NCBI RefSeq assembly: GCF_027595985.1
Contig: NC_073311.1
Coordinates: forward strand, 27,803,892-27,867,891
Length of the DNA stretch: 64,000 bases
Reading direction: 5' to 3'
Source: Sorex araneus
Taxonomy: Eukaryota; Chordata; Mammalia; Eulipotyphla; Soricidae
Shown in pieces: positions 23,150 through 34,804 of this stretch. The translations under genes and the position numbers were made by a program. Within the stretch, counting starts at the first letter, position 1. The number at the start of each line of letters is the position of its first letter. A model generated the notes under the pieces. The model had not been told where the DNA came from and searched no databases. It worked only from the letters and a program-made list of their open reading frames with translations.

Positions 23150-25830
23150 TGGAAATTAAAATTGAGTAAAGTCATAGATTAAAAATATAAATTGACTAGA
23201 CATGTTCTAGTTAATAAAAAATAAACACTAGTAAAATTTTTACGTATTGATTATAAAACATATCTGTATTGCTACTTATAATATTTGAATTATAAATATA
23301 TTGTCAAAGTATTTCCATTAAATTTTATATTATAAAAATGCCCATTTTCAACAATGATGTATATATATATATCTACTGGTATGGGTAAAACCAAGACTTG
23401 ACTTAGTAATACTTAATACAAACTATAAAGGCCCAGTTAAATAGGTTTGCTTCTTTCATATTCATTGTTAAGTTTCAAATTTATTGCAACTCACCAAAAT
23501 GAACAATTCTAATTATACTTTTTTGATATATATATGGAATTCTGTATGACTGTTTGCATCTAGCAGATGTTGGTAAAAGATTCAATCAATACTTTGATTT
23601 TAAATTTTATTATTAAAACATCAAGAAGTAATAGTTAATGAGTAAATGCCCCAATATTTATATTATTAGCCCAGAACTTTTAACAAATATATACTGCCAT
23701 AGAGAAACACTAGCTTTTAAAATAACATTGAATTGAAAATAGAATGTATTAAAATGATAATCACATTCACAAATGGAAACCAATGCTGCAAAATGCTAAT
23801 AATAGAAATACAGTCAATGAATGCCTAAGAACATCAAAAGAAGCCATGCTCTTTTGTTACTTTGACTCTTTCAATAGTTATTTAGTGACTTTTAGACATA
23901 TTTTCAGAAACTTTATATTCTATTGGGAAAAAATCTAAGTACTCTATGTTGAAGAAAAATTGCTTAAGAAGGTATTCATCTACCTTTGGAATTCAGGCAC
24001 AAAGCATTCTAAAATTTGCAACTCAAAATTTTGAGTTTCTTACTCAAAAACAATTTATTTGAGTAAGAAAATCCTCAAGAAACTTTACTCTTCCTATTAT
24101 ATATTTTTATAACCTGAAAATTTTTAAAGTATAAGGGATTCCATAGTCATTTCTTTTATTTACATAGAAGCTAAAAATGAAAAGCACAAAAAGCATTTGT
24201 AACCAAATATAATCATTTTATGACCAGGCTCAATTATCAAATGCTCTGAAGATTCCTTCCTAAATGTTTTAATCAAGTGTCTCTCAGAATTTTGAAAAGA
24301 TTATGTGGTAGCAGAAGATTAATGTGATGCTCAAATCCATATAACCATTTACATATTATTTTGGGTTTAGATGAAATCAAATGTGAGCCAACACTATAAA
24401 ATATTTACTTTGTGTAATAAAAATGATATAAGATAATGAATAGAGAATAAGCTAACTACTATATTCTTAGAGTACAAACTATAATTTTACTTTACATAAT
24501 TATATAAAAAATTATATTCTAATTCCATCAAAATGCCAGACACTGACACTCTCATAGAACTAAGGACATAATGTATGTGACTATGAGATAAAGCACTGTG
24601 TTTTTCTAAAAGTTTTTTTTATATCATATGTTGAAATTTCATTTGTGAACCATTTATCTGAAAGCTCTCAAATGCCCTTGTATTATGAGAGTATTTTCAG
24701 AACTAGCTCATGAAGTTCAATTGTGAGTGGATAAAATAACTAACAGTGAGTAAAAATCTAAATATAGAAAAAAATATGCAGGAAAGTCTGTAAAAAAAAG
24801 TAATCTCAAACTTTTATGATATCAGATTTACAATATTCTTTCTAACAACCCATACTTTTTTTGCTAATAAAGATATAATTATCTGAAATCACTGTTATAT
24901 AAATTATATGGCACCAGATATACACGTACATTACTTAAATTCCTCTTTTCCATTCTATAAATAAGTTTATGCTGTATATTTGAGGAATGTGTTGACTCAT
25001 CAGATAACTGTTTTATCATCAATCACATTAGGAACCATCCCTGCAAGCAAAAGATAAACTTAATCCTGCAAATACCATCTGCAGTTTCACCTTTGACATG
25101 TGAAAAAGAGTTAAATTGGAACAAAAAAACCTGATCTAAAACACATTAAGTGCTGAGAATATGAAATGTTGTTTAATTACATTTCAATACACCATGTGGC
25201 TGTTTTACTTCTAGTTAGAATAAACCCACTTTTAAGCACTTAGTCACTACAGTGGTTTACATTTCACTTGAGATGGGAAAACACCAGTCTGAAAGGGAAT
25301 ATTGAATTAGTATAACAATTTCCAAATACACTTATGGTTACCACTTTGCCATTTGTTTTAAAATCCTATTGAAAAATGTCTGTATACTCACCTCCTTGAA
25401 TGAAAATTGCTTACCTCGGCAGAAGAGTTGTGAAAGTAGCAGAATTTATGTAATGAAAGTTAACCAAGGGCTTTCATATGAGGAAAATTCCCAGGAGTGC
25501 AAGGACAGTTTAACTACATTCTTAGGTATACAGATAACAGAATTTTGGAATTAAACACACCAATCCAAGTACACACCCAACGCTACCAAGATGGAGACCA
25601 ATAACAACATTACAAACATCACCTTGAACTATAAGTGTTAGCATTCAGAATCATCAGCATACCGCGCACTACCCAAATAATTCTTTAATATATTTGGAAG
25701 GGGGTGCATTTTAGTACATGTACTTCAAAAAATAAGTTTAATTGAGTAATCATTTAAACAGTACTAAGAATTTGACCTGGCAGGGACATCTGAAACATTT
25801 TCCCATACACTGACATCACTCAAATATGAA
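23150..25830. other. Repeat-poor AT-rich intronic DNA
   Basis: Longest SINE-free stretch of the intron. Only short TA runs and the palindrome at 24020-24070. Absence of insertions could reflect constraint or chance. Confidence 0.5.
24020..24070. repeat. Nested palindrome and hairpin
   Basis: AACTCAAAATTTTGAGTT (24020-24037) is a perfect 18-bp palindrome. TTTCTTACTCAAA (24036-24048) pairs perfectly with TTTGAGTAAGAAA (24058-24070) across a 9-base loop. Confidence 0.9.
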
Positions 25831-25839
25831 CTATTTTTT

Positions 25840-26083
25840 ATCATCATTGTCATTCTGATGCTCATCGATTTGCTCGAGCAGGCACCGGTAACGTCTCCAT
25901 TGTGAAACTTGCTGTTACTGTTTTTGGCATATTGAATACCCCACTGGTAGCTTGCCAGGCTCTGCCATGCGCAAAATACTCCTGGTAGCTTGACAGGCTC
26001 TCCCAGAGGGGTGGAGGAATCAAACACGGGTTGACCGTGTGCAAGACAAATACCTTATCTGTTGTGCTATCGCTCCAGCCCCA
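25840..26083 (-). mobile_element. SINE type B, full length
   Basis: Reverse copy: ATGCTCATCGATTTGCTCGA tail, TTACTGTTTTTGGCATATTG, head GTGCTATCGCTCCAGCCCC. An imperfect T-rich duplication (TTTTTATCATC/TTTTTATGATC) flanks it. Confidence 0.9.
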
Positions 26084-26638
26084 TTTCTTTTTTATGATCA
26101 CCACTAAGAATCTTTTGTAAAGAAAAGAGGCTGTTTTACCATAAACACCCAGAGATTTCACATGTGTGGTGTGATTATCAAATCATTTGACTACCCATCC
26201 CCCGTGGCTTGGAATGTCAGAGTATTTGTTACTACTGCCTTAAGTCTTGAAAGTTACTGCAAACCAAATTATGAATACATTTGGAAAGGTTGAAGTAGAA
26301 TTTTCAAGTAGACACTGACTCAGAAAATACAGTTGAATTTTATACCTAAAATTGAATCACTATAGTATTATGAAAATGATTTTAAATAATTGTATCATTT
26401 CCTACCATATAATTGTACGCTTTTAAATTTGTACTAAGTAAATTATGACAAGTCTAAACAGGAATAATTGAGAGAAAAGCTTTTGCAGAAAAGACCTTTT
26501 TTCAAAATTAATACAAAAAAGAGTAAAGTCCATGTCTGAAAGTATCCATTTGGGTTACAAAATTAAGCAATGTAACATTGGAGGTGTTAATGAAATATTT
26601 AATAGTACTGAAATACACAGGTTGGCTCAAGAAAATTG

Positions 26639-26640
<2 letters not shown>

Positions 26641-26682
<42 letters not shown>
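26641..26682. repeat. (GT)21 microsatellite
   Basis: Uninterrupted GT dinucleotide run of 42 bases, likely length-polymorphic. Confidence 0.98.
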
Positions 26683-26684
<2 letters not shown>

Positions 26685-26689
26685 AAGAA

Positions 26690-27360
26690 CGAGAACAGAG
26701 TGAGGGAGAGAAAGAGAAAAATATATTTATTTACATTATAGCATTGGAGACAAACAGTAGAAGAAATCAAAGTTAATCAAGACAATATGGATTAAGGAAT
26801 AAGGCTCTATCAATACCCCTTTGGTGCCTAAAACCATTTAAAGTTATCAAAGATATTCAAAAGGATTAGTTCGCAAAAGGCTCTAAGGCAATAGTTTCCC
26901 TGTGGAAACTTTCCAGGTTTCGGGAATGCCCCGCTGTTAATGGGATCAAAGCCTAGTTTTCGGATTGTATTGGCAGTTGTGTTTTTCGTGGAATTAGTAG
27001 CTAAGAAATTCCACCTTTGCCTTCGTCAGTGTCCAACTCTTTCTGTAATATACTTTGATTCTGTCTATCATGAAATGCAACGTGCCATCCCCCTACCCTG
27101 AAATAGACAGAAAAAATATAAAGAGAGATTTTAGTGATGTTTTAGAGAGAGGACTTGCCACTGTGGGGTGGGAACGGGGCTCCCTCCTTTAGCGTCCGAG
27201 GTCCTTCAACTGACCACAACAATCAATATGACTGGAGCAGTAGCTTCATCAGCTAAGCAGCCATCAAAGACCCTGGGACGTTGTGCCCCAAGAGCAATTT
27301 GCATCTGAATCCAGCTGCCAGGAGACACATTCTTTCACCGAGGCGCCCGAGTACGCGCTG
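26690..27360. other. Intron 1 sequence just downstream of RASSF9 exon 1
   Basis: Becomes steadily GC-richer toward exon 1, as expected at a CpG promoter edge. No element recognised. Confidence 0.5.
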
Positions 27361-27368
27361 AACTTTAC

Positions 27369-27415
27369 CTGCTTTTTTGTCGAGTCTTCAACAAGTTTCT
27401 TCCAAAGGGAGCCAT
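27369..27415 (-). CDS. RASSF9: RASSF9 first coding exon
   Basis: Read on the minus strand from ATG at 27415 the frame is MAPFGRNLLKTRQKS plus AG, followed by the donor GTAAAG (27368-27363). This matches the N-terminus of mammalian RASSF9 (PAMCI/P-CIP1), which I recall as MAPFGRNLLKTRHKNR followed by the Ras-association domain. The next Arg codon would be completed by exon 2. RASSF9 is an N-terminal RASSF family protein with a Ras-association domain and coiled coil, linked to PAM-containing endosomes. The exon contributes only 15 residues. The rest, normally one large second exon of over 1.2 kb, is absent from 1-27368 and should lie to the left. The divergent position next to NTS agrees with mammalian synteny. 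Confidence 0.88.
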
Positions 27416-28600
27416 GGTCCTCCGGGCTGGCAAAGGGCTGGGACAGGATCTCCAAGCTATCTGGGGTGGGGGGTGGGGGATATTGGGATCACTGGGGGTA
27501 AGACTGAGACGGTCTGGAAAGTTCCCCTTCTCCTCCTCTGATGTGCCTGGCTTTCAGCTCTTGAGCAGCCGGCTAGGAGAGTTGCTGGAAGTTGTGCAAC
27601 TGCTGCTTTAACTTTGAACTGCAGGATTGTTGTGGCTGCTGCACCTTTGGAGACCTGCCCAGCTCCAGCCTCCGAGAAGGCGTTTGGAAGCAGGAAAAGA
27701 AAAAAGAGAGAGAGGGGGCGAGAGAGGAAGGGAGGGGGACTCTATTGTGTTCTGTAGCTATTTGCAGAACTTGCTAAACTTTAAGAACTGCCAACCCCAG
27801 GGGCAGGGTAATACCCTTGGAATGGGAATTTCACTCCTGTTGGAAACCCCCAACCCCCGCCCTCCCACACCCCACTACGTTTCACACCCAGCCAACACAC
27901 TAGGTGAACTCAACACACATAAAGAGATTAAGAGAAAATATCCCCACCTCCCAGCCAAGTCCGAAAGGAATCTGCTCGCCGCGGCCGGCGCGGGAGTGAG
28001 GGCCAAACTCTGCCTACAGTCTCCACTCCAGCAAAAATCCCCTGCCCGGGGAAGTCGGCACTGCAAAATACCTCCGGGAGGAGGGAAGCCTCAGCCTCCA
28101 CGGAGATGCAGTTAATCTGCGCTTGAGCAGCTGAGCCCCAGCGCTGCTGGCCCGGAGATTAAGAACCTCCCACCCAAATCACTCTTCTACACTCTGTTCA
28201 GGAGTGCAGCTTCCAGAAAAGCTTCCAGAAGTTGAAGGTTCAAAGGGGTGATCACCTGGGCATGGGGATTGTGTCCGACTCCGCGGCGTTTTGCACCCAC
28301 CGTGGCCGGGGTTCGCTCCCTGGGCCTTTGGGAATTTGGAGCAGAGCAAAAGTTCGCTCCCCACTCGGGACGGTAGGTAACGTGAGATGGGAGTTGCCTG
28401 GAGGATTTTTGTGCAATGAGAAGCTTGCTCCCGAGGCCCGCGGGAAAGCGTTGTTCTGGAGCAGGGGACTGGCAGAATTTCCCCCCCACGTTGTCATTTC
28501 TAGGATTTCACCCTCCTCCCCTTGCCCCACCCCAGCTTTCTTGGCCTCCGGTCTTCCCCCCTATTTCCACCTCGCCCCACGCTTGTTTCAAGAGTTTGGC
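27416..28600 (-). promoter_or_regulatory. RASSF9: GC-rich promoter region and 5' UTR of RASSF9
   Basis: The GC-richest single-copy stretch of the window, with CpG clusters (for example around 27975-27995, 28050-28080, 28280-28310 and 28370-28450), starts at the RASSF9 ATG and extends upstream on the minus strand. A CpG-type promoter and first-exon 5' UTR is the natural reading. I cannot place the start site and see no TATA box. Several short open frames here are by-products of the high GC content; none resembles a known protein. Confidence 0.65.
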
Positions 28601-28779
28601 TTCCCCAGAAAAACAGTGAAGGAGGCAAAAACCGCAGGGCCAGGCAACACCCTGAATCACGCTTCAGGCTGGTCAATCTCCAGGCCTTGACAGAGAACGT
28701 GAGCCACAACACTTTCACCAACCACAGCCAGGAAATAAGTGATTCAGAAAGTTTCTGCCATATCCATAGACACTAATCT

Positions 28780-29735
28780 ACATGGCATCCTACAAGACTG
28801 GAAAAATATATATATATATATCATATGCATGGATGTCTAGTATGTGTAGGTATATCTCCTACATCAATAAACTAGAAAACATTACATCAGTCAGTGCTTA
28901 GTTTCTTTTTTCTTTCCAGAAAATAGATCATTTTAATAAGATACATCCTTTTAAAATGGATAGATCATTTAAAGGCACCAGAGAAAACATTTAAGCACCC
29001 CAAGTACTGAAGCCATATTTTGTTTTATGTTTATATTTAGATAGCTATCTATGTATACATCTCTCTATAATGTACTGATATGCACACTTTACAGAGCACA
29101 TAAATGACATAATCTTGGCTATACTTCAGTTTCAGTTCTCGATTTTATTTTGAAAGCACATCACTCACACAGAAAAAAAAAATAAAAGCTATTATGGAAC
29201 ATTGCCCAATCATTCTCAATTTTTCAGAATATAATCCCCTAAAGCAATGCTGCTTACTTACTAATGCAGTTACTGCAGTCAATTCAGACACAAAATTTTA
29301 CATTAACAAATGCCCCTAGGTCTCCTGAAGTTTCGGTTCTCCACCCTTATTGGCATTACTTGTACATGTAGTTTTTATATAAAACATTTTTCAATAAAAT
29401 GTTTTAATAGAGAAAGAGGAAACAACATTACATCTTTATTAGCATAATCTTATGCTGAGTTTCAAGTTAGCATAAGTGAGTCTCATTTAGGATGTTGTTA
29501 TTCCTCACATAAAATATTAATACTATTCATGACAAACTCTTTGATGTGTAAGACAAAGGTTTAATGTCCCTAGGATATTAAAAGCTCAAAGGAGTAAGGT
29601 AAATGGACGTTCTTATATTAGAAAAACAAATGATTTTTTAAAAAATACAAAACTATTATATATCAACTTCACTGATAACTAGATATTGTGTAAGTAAACG
29701 GAACACTTTATTTATGTATTAATCATTTATTTGTT
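28780..29735. other. Intergenic, nothing recognised
   Basis: Short TA run at 28808-28821 only. Confidence 0.55.
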
Positions 29736-29736
29736 T

Positions 29737-29878
29737 GGGGAATTTGAGCCATATCCAGCAGTGCTCAGGGCCTATGCTTGGTTCTGCATTCGGGGATCAC
29801 ATCTGGCAGTGCCGGGAGAAACATGTGGTGCTGGAGATCAAACCAAGTGAGTGAAATGCAAGGCAACAGCTTACCAGA
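29737..29878 (-). mobile_element. SINE type A, old
   Basis: Reverse diverged copy: GAGCCATATCCAGCAGTGCT, GGGGATCACATCTGGCAGTG, GAAATGCAAGGCAACAGC. Confidence 0.65.
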
Positions 29879-30109
29879 GTACAAACCGAAAATTTTATAG
29901 TTACCAAAATAGTTTATTTTAATGTCATAACGTCCAGCCTCGTCAGTGTGGTTGTCAGATTGTACTGCATATGAGTAGTGAAGGCTGCCATACCCCTTTT
30001 TAGAAATGAATTTAGCTATGTATAGTATAACTTCAAATACTCTATTTCTTTTGTATAAATTGAGACTGATAAGATCTTCTTCCCAAGAAAATGAACAGAA
30101 ATTTATAAT

Positions 30110-30272
30110 CAGGGACTGGTGCAATAGTACAATAGATAGAGCACTTGCTTTGCCTGCAGCTGACTTCGGTGTGATGTCTGTCACCACGTAGGACCGCTAG
30201 GTGCGGTCCCTGAGCCCCACCAAGAGTGATCCCTGAGCATAGAAACAGGGGTAAGCCCTGAGCACCTTCACC
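30110..30272 (+). mobile_element. SINE type A, old
   Basis: GGGACTGGTGCAATAGTACA head, CACTTGCTTTGCCTGCAGCT, AAGAGTGATCCCTGAGCATA. Confidence 0.75.
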
Positions 30273-30279
30273 ATAAATT

Positions 30280-31160
30280 CATAATCAGCCTATGTCTTGG
30301 ATAATAACCTGAGAACTAAATAAAATATTTTTGCAAGGTATTGATACAATATTACAAGAAAAAGTACTTTTGTTAACAAAAAGAGTAGTATCAGAAAAAA
30401 TATTTCATTTCAAAATAAGGCAAATGAATGTGTGTGAGTCATTTCAGTGTTATAATGCAGAATTGTCTAATAGAATCCCAATGATTATGCAGTCTGTAGA
30501 AAAATTGATTTTTTATATACTTCTATACTATTGATTAGGCATAAATTGTTTTAAATCAGATGCTGTATTATAAAAAAATAAGGGTAATTAGCACATTATT
30601 TTGTCTAGTAGAAAGATAAAGAAAAATTGTTTTATTTATTTCATTATGGGACATAAGTTATATCTAACTCAAGTTAAATTTTATATAAAATTCAATTTTA
30701 TTTAATTATTTTTTCTTTAAGTCACTATACACAGCGGTGCATTCTATCCTCTTGTTCTATCTTTAAATTCTACCAGATTATTCATTTATGAGTTAAGTAA
30801 ATATATATTATGGACAGGCTAACCATATTTGTGTATGATCCCATATATCTTAACTTATTGAAAATTAACTATGAAAATCTGTGAGTCTGGGTCAGTTCTT
30901 TTCTGAACAAATGGGAAGTTTTCATGGGGAAAGATAGTTATCATTATAATTCCTGGTTATCTTTAATTATATTTTTAAGAAGAATTTTGTGTATAAAATA
31001 GTGTATCATTTGCTAAACTGAGAGTATAACATTGTCAATCTTAATAAAAATATATTAACTTATAATCATGGAAAATGTTCTATTTAACTAGTAATTTATT
31101 AATAAATGGATTTCTCACCAAATGCACTTATTTAAACTGTAATTGAGTTTATTTAAGTCT
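30280..31160. other. Intergenic AT-rich DNA, nothing recognised
   Basis: No supported feature. Confidence 0.6.
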
Positions 31161-31165
31161 TCAGA

Positions 31166-31300
31166 CCTGAGAAATTGTACAGAGGTTTTGGCCTATTCCC
31201 TGGATGGTGCCAGCTCAGTAAGATCACCAGCACCAAACATATGGTCTTTGGAGCATGACTCTGGGTAGCTATACCTGAACACTAACAACAACCCAAAATA
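31166..31300 (+). mobile_element. SINE type A, old
   Basis: CTGAGAAATTGTACAGAGG head, AAGATCACCAGCACCAAACA, ATGGTCTTTGGAGCATGACT; ends in an A/TA-rich tail. Confidence 0.55.
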
Positions 31301-31365
31301 ACATACTTTAATATATATATATATATATATACATAGATATAGGTAAATAATATCTCTTCTTCCCC

Positions 31366-31540
31366 CACCCTCATTGTTTTTGTGTCATACTGGCAGTGAT
31401 TAGGACTTACTACTGAACCCATGCCATTACTAATAGTGAATCATTAATAATGATGTTCATGGGACAAGATGTAGTGGCAGAGATTGGACGTTGGTTATGT
31501 ACAAGGCAAGTGCTTTAAGCCCTGTACTTTCTCCCAACTC
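31366..31540 (-). mobile_element. SINE type A, old
   Basis: Reverse diverged copy with TTGTTTTTGTGTCATACTGG and TGTACAAGGCAAGTGCTTTA. Confidence 0.5.
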
Positions 31541-31582
31541 AAAAAAGACTTTAAAAGAGGTTAAAGAAAAATATGTTAAGAG

Positions 31583-31750
31583 GTGGAAGTCATACTAAAG
31601 TAGGTAAAGTACTTGCTTTGCCCCACCCAAATGAATTTCAATCTTGTCACCACCTATGGCCCACTGAATACTGCCAAAAGTAATTCCTGAGCACAGGACC
31701 AATAGCAAGTCCTGAGCACTCCTGAATGTACTGTCAATAAGCTCAGATAA
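31583..31750 (+). mobile_element. SINE type A, old
   Basis: AAAGTACTTGCTTTGCCCCA, TGGCCCACTGAATACTGCCA, AAGTAATTCCTGAGCACAGG. Confidence 0.6.
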
Positions 31751-32448
31751 AAGAATAGGGAAAAAAATGTGTTTCTTGATCTATTACATTTCTAAAGAAC
31801 ACTCAGAATTTTTTTCATATTAAATTCCCTTTTTGTCAACTGAATATCATAGTTGTTTAAGTTTATTTTAATTAAACAGAATAGAAAGCCCCCAAATTTG
31901 CGTCGCAGTCTTTTAACCATTTCCATCAAAGTCTCTATCATCTTTTTAATTCAAACAACTATACAACTAATCTTTCTAAAATACCACTGTCAACTCAACT
32001 CAAATCCCTTTTAGACTCTGACAATTATGTACAAACCATAGCTTGATGTTTAATGTACTTTACTACTTAAACTTTGTTGACAGCTTTGGGATACATGACC
32101 ATCAAAAGGTAAAAATATAGTATTGCTTACAAGTTAAGAAAATGACTTTGAATTAACACAGTCATGTCTATAATCCTTTATCATATCATAGAGATACTGG
32201 GAAAACTGTTTAACTGTCTGAGGTTCAGTTTTGTGATCAATACATTGAAGAAGAATAATTTTTCCTCATTTTCAATAAATGTAATCTTAATTGTTTTTCT
32301 TCTTTTCTAAAAAAGATAATGTCCTGTATGAACATTGTTTTATTGTTTTCAGATATTTACTCTTGATATTTTAATGATCAGTTTTGCTTACTGGAATATC
32401 CATCATAGGCATTTGTAATGGTGGGAGAGTGAGATTTTCCTAGGTCCT

Positions 32449-32497
32449 GAGATTTTAGATATTAGATAGAGAAGATCCGAGATTTTAGATATTAGAT
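32449..32497. repeat. Local direct duplication
   Basis: GAGATTTTAGATATTAGAT occurs at about 32449 and 32479 (30-base period). Confidence 0.85.
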
Positions 32498-32860
32498 TAC
32501 ACACAGATTTTTGACTGAAGTAATTTGTCACCACTTGTATGGAAATCTTTAAGGAAGTAACATACCACACAACTTGTTGTAATCAGTTTATCTGATTGAC
32601 GTAAAACATGATCCTCAATTAAGGGGAAAAAAGCAACAAAATAGAAAACCTGTTTGGTTGGGACAACAGAGGACCTCAGAAAGTAGTAAAACTGGTCAGA
32701 GAGGTAGAATCAGAACTTAAATTAATCTTCTGCTAATCAGAAGATGTGACAAAAGATGATCACTTCAAACTATTTATAGCAGACAGTAGGAAACCCACGG
32801 TGGTTAAATGAATTCAAGACCTAGTGGTTACAGGACTGATAAGCATTAGTAGCTTGCCCA

Positions 32861-32990
32861 GTAGTAGTAGTAGCAGAGTAGCATTAGTACCACTACTAGT
32901 AGAAAGTAGTAGTAATAATAGTATAGTAGTGAGGTAGTAGTAGCCACAGTAACAACAGAAGCAGCAATGGCAATAGTAATAGTATGCCAT
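32861..32990. repeat. Degenerate (TAG)n/(AAC)n trinucleotide tract
   Basis: Interrupted GTAGTAGTAG repeats with CAGCA and AACAACA variants over 130 bases. Confidence 0.9.
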
Positions 32991-33604
32991 TGAGTATCTA
33001 TTGTTTGAAGTTCTTCCCTGTTCTATGTTTGTTTATAGTAATTGAAACCACATCTGAAAATTGCATTGGATGGTACATTTCTCACAGAATTTCTTAAGTA
33101 GTGAATGTAGGTATCAATGACTATGAACTAATATAGGATGTTTTAAATGTGAATAAAATAACTACTTAAATTTTTAAGTAAAACACAAAATGGAATGTTA
33201 TATTTCGGCTTTAAGATTCTAGGGTGGCAATATTCTGTTGATACTCCAAAAGAAGTTTAGAATGTCCCTGCTAAGCTTTTGTAGGACCTGTATATAATCA
33301 TGTGTTCAGTTAGTCATCCAGCTTCAATAGGCGGTTCCAAGCTTTTAATTAATTAAACTCAGTATTTGAATAGCTGACTGGTTGGGTGGTGACCAGAAAC
33401 CAGTGCCCTAAATAAAAGGCCGAATTTCTTCATTTAGTAACCATGGTTTTTATTAATTCTAATAAGACAAAGTAGAAAATCCCTGAGTGGCTATTACTAG
33501 AAATTGCTCAACTTCAAAGAAAGTGTTGTGAAACATAAGTAATTTAACAGAGTTACATTTGTGTATGTAAGTATATAAATCCTCAAATATAAACACCAGC
33601 TATG

Positions 33605-33775
33605 TCAAATAATAGAATCATTTCTGTTTCAGTACTTTATACAATATATTTTAATATTTTTGTATCTAATATCTCATTTGATCCCCATATGAGCAGCAGG
33701 AAAGGAAGGCTTTTTAAAAATTTTTATTAGTAAGACAAGTGAGGCTCAGAGCCATATGATAATTTAACTATCACT
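33605..33775 (+). repeat. MIR relic
   Basis: TCAGTACTTTATACAATAT, CATTTGATCCCCATATGAG and TAGTAAGACAAGTGAGGCTC in MIR order. Confidence 0.55.
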
Positions 33776-33939
33776 GATAGCAAAGCATAATCAAACTGGA
33801 ATCAAAGATGAATTTGAGAGTAAGCAACAAACACAGACATCTCCATTTTAAATCTCTCATTATATAAATTAATAACAGAAGATCTAGGGACAAAACTATT
33901 TGCAAAATTATACATATAATCATGGAGTAAAACAAAGAA

Positions 33940-34020
33940 AAGGATACCAGGATGGAGCTCAATGATAGAATACTTTTCTTGAATGCATGAACCCCTTGGT
34001 TTGAAACCTGAAACAGCAAA
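33940..34020 (+). mobile_element. SINE fragment, old
   Basis: GGATACCAGGATGGAGCTCA and following bases resemble a diverged SINE head. Confidence 0.35.
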
Positions 34021-34107
34021 TAAATGAACAGAACGAAAATCATTCTCGTGAGCTGTGTAAATAACCTGATTAAACTATAGCTTTTCTTCTCTTTCATGAT
34101 TATTTTT

Positions 34108-34288
34108 TGTTTTCTTTTGTTTTGTTTTAAGGCCACACCCAGCTATATTCAGGGTTTACTCCTAACTCAGTGCTCAAGGATCTCTCCTGCTGGTGCTTGA
34201 GGCCCATGTGTTGCTCCAGGAATTGAAACTCTAGATGGATACTTGCATGGCAAGCATCTTAACCCCATACCATACCTCCGGACCCTTA
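34108..34288 (-). mobile_element. SINE type A, old
   Basis: Reverse copy: TTTTGTTTTAAGGCCACACC, AGGGTTTACTCCTAACTCAG, ACTTGCATGGCAAGCATCTT, CCATACCTCCGGACCC. Confidence 0.7.
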
Positions 34289-34635
34289 AGTGCATTTGTA
34301 TTAACATATAAAATCAAAGAAAATAAAATTCTAAGAACTGAAATGGACATTAAAATTCATTTATAAAAATAGTTTGCTAAGATCACTTATTTCAGAAAGA
34401 GAACACTTATATCAGAAAAGAGTAAATTATTTAACAAAATTTTCTTAAGTGTTGCTTGTGACTCAGATTTCCTCATTCTTGATTCTTTAAAATTCATCAT
34501 TTTAAAATATATATATGTATATATATATATATCCTATATATAATGTACCTTTTATACTTGCAAACAGATGAATAGAGTTAAAATGTCACAGGCAAAAATC
34601 AATTCTATTTTATAGTTTTTAAAGAAATAATGTTA

Positions 34636-34800
34636 AGTTGTTGTAGAGGAAGTACAGTGGGAAAGGTGCTTGTCTTGATTGTGGCAGTCAAATTTGATCC
34701 CCAGCAACCTATATGGCCTTCTGAACCCACCAGAATTGAAAGCTGAACACAGAGCCAGGAGTATGCCCTGAGCACAAATAAGTGTGGCGCAAAAATAACA
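34636..34800 (+). mobile_element. SINE type A, old
   Basis: GAGGAAGTACAGTGGGAAAG, TGATCCCCAGCAACCTATAT, CAGGAGTATGCCCTGAGCAC. Confidence 0.7.
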
Positions 34801-34804
34801 AATG

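Larger units (their letters stand above)
1..27368 (-). other. RASSF9: RASSF9 intron 1 (partial)
   Basis: Everything left of the exon 1 donor is read as intron 1, because the large exon 2 frame is absent on the minus strand. The content is almost entirely interspersed repeats (listed separately) in AT-rich background. Confidence 0.75.

Noticed and set aside
1..27368. Possible RASSF9 exon 2 in the left part of the window
   Set aside because: A single exon of more than 1.2 kb would give a long minus-strand frame; none exceeds about 140 codons and none reads as a Ras-association domain.
27592..28776. Several 60-160 codon frames on both strands of the GC-rich region
   Set aside because: Overlapping frames on both strands without family resemblance; explained by low stop-codon frequency in a CpG promoter.
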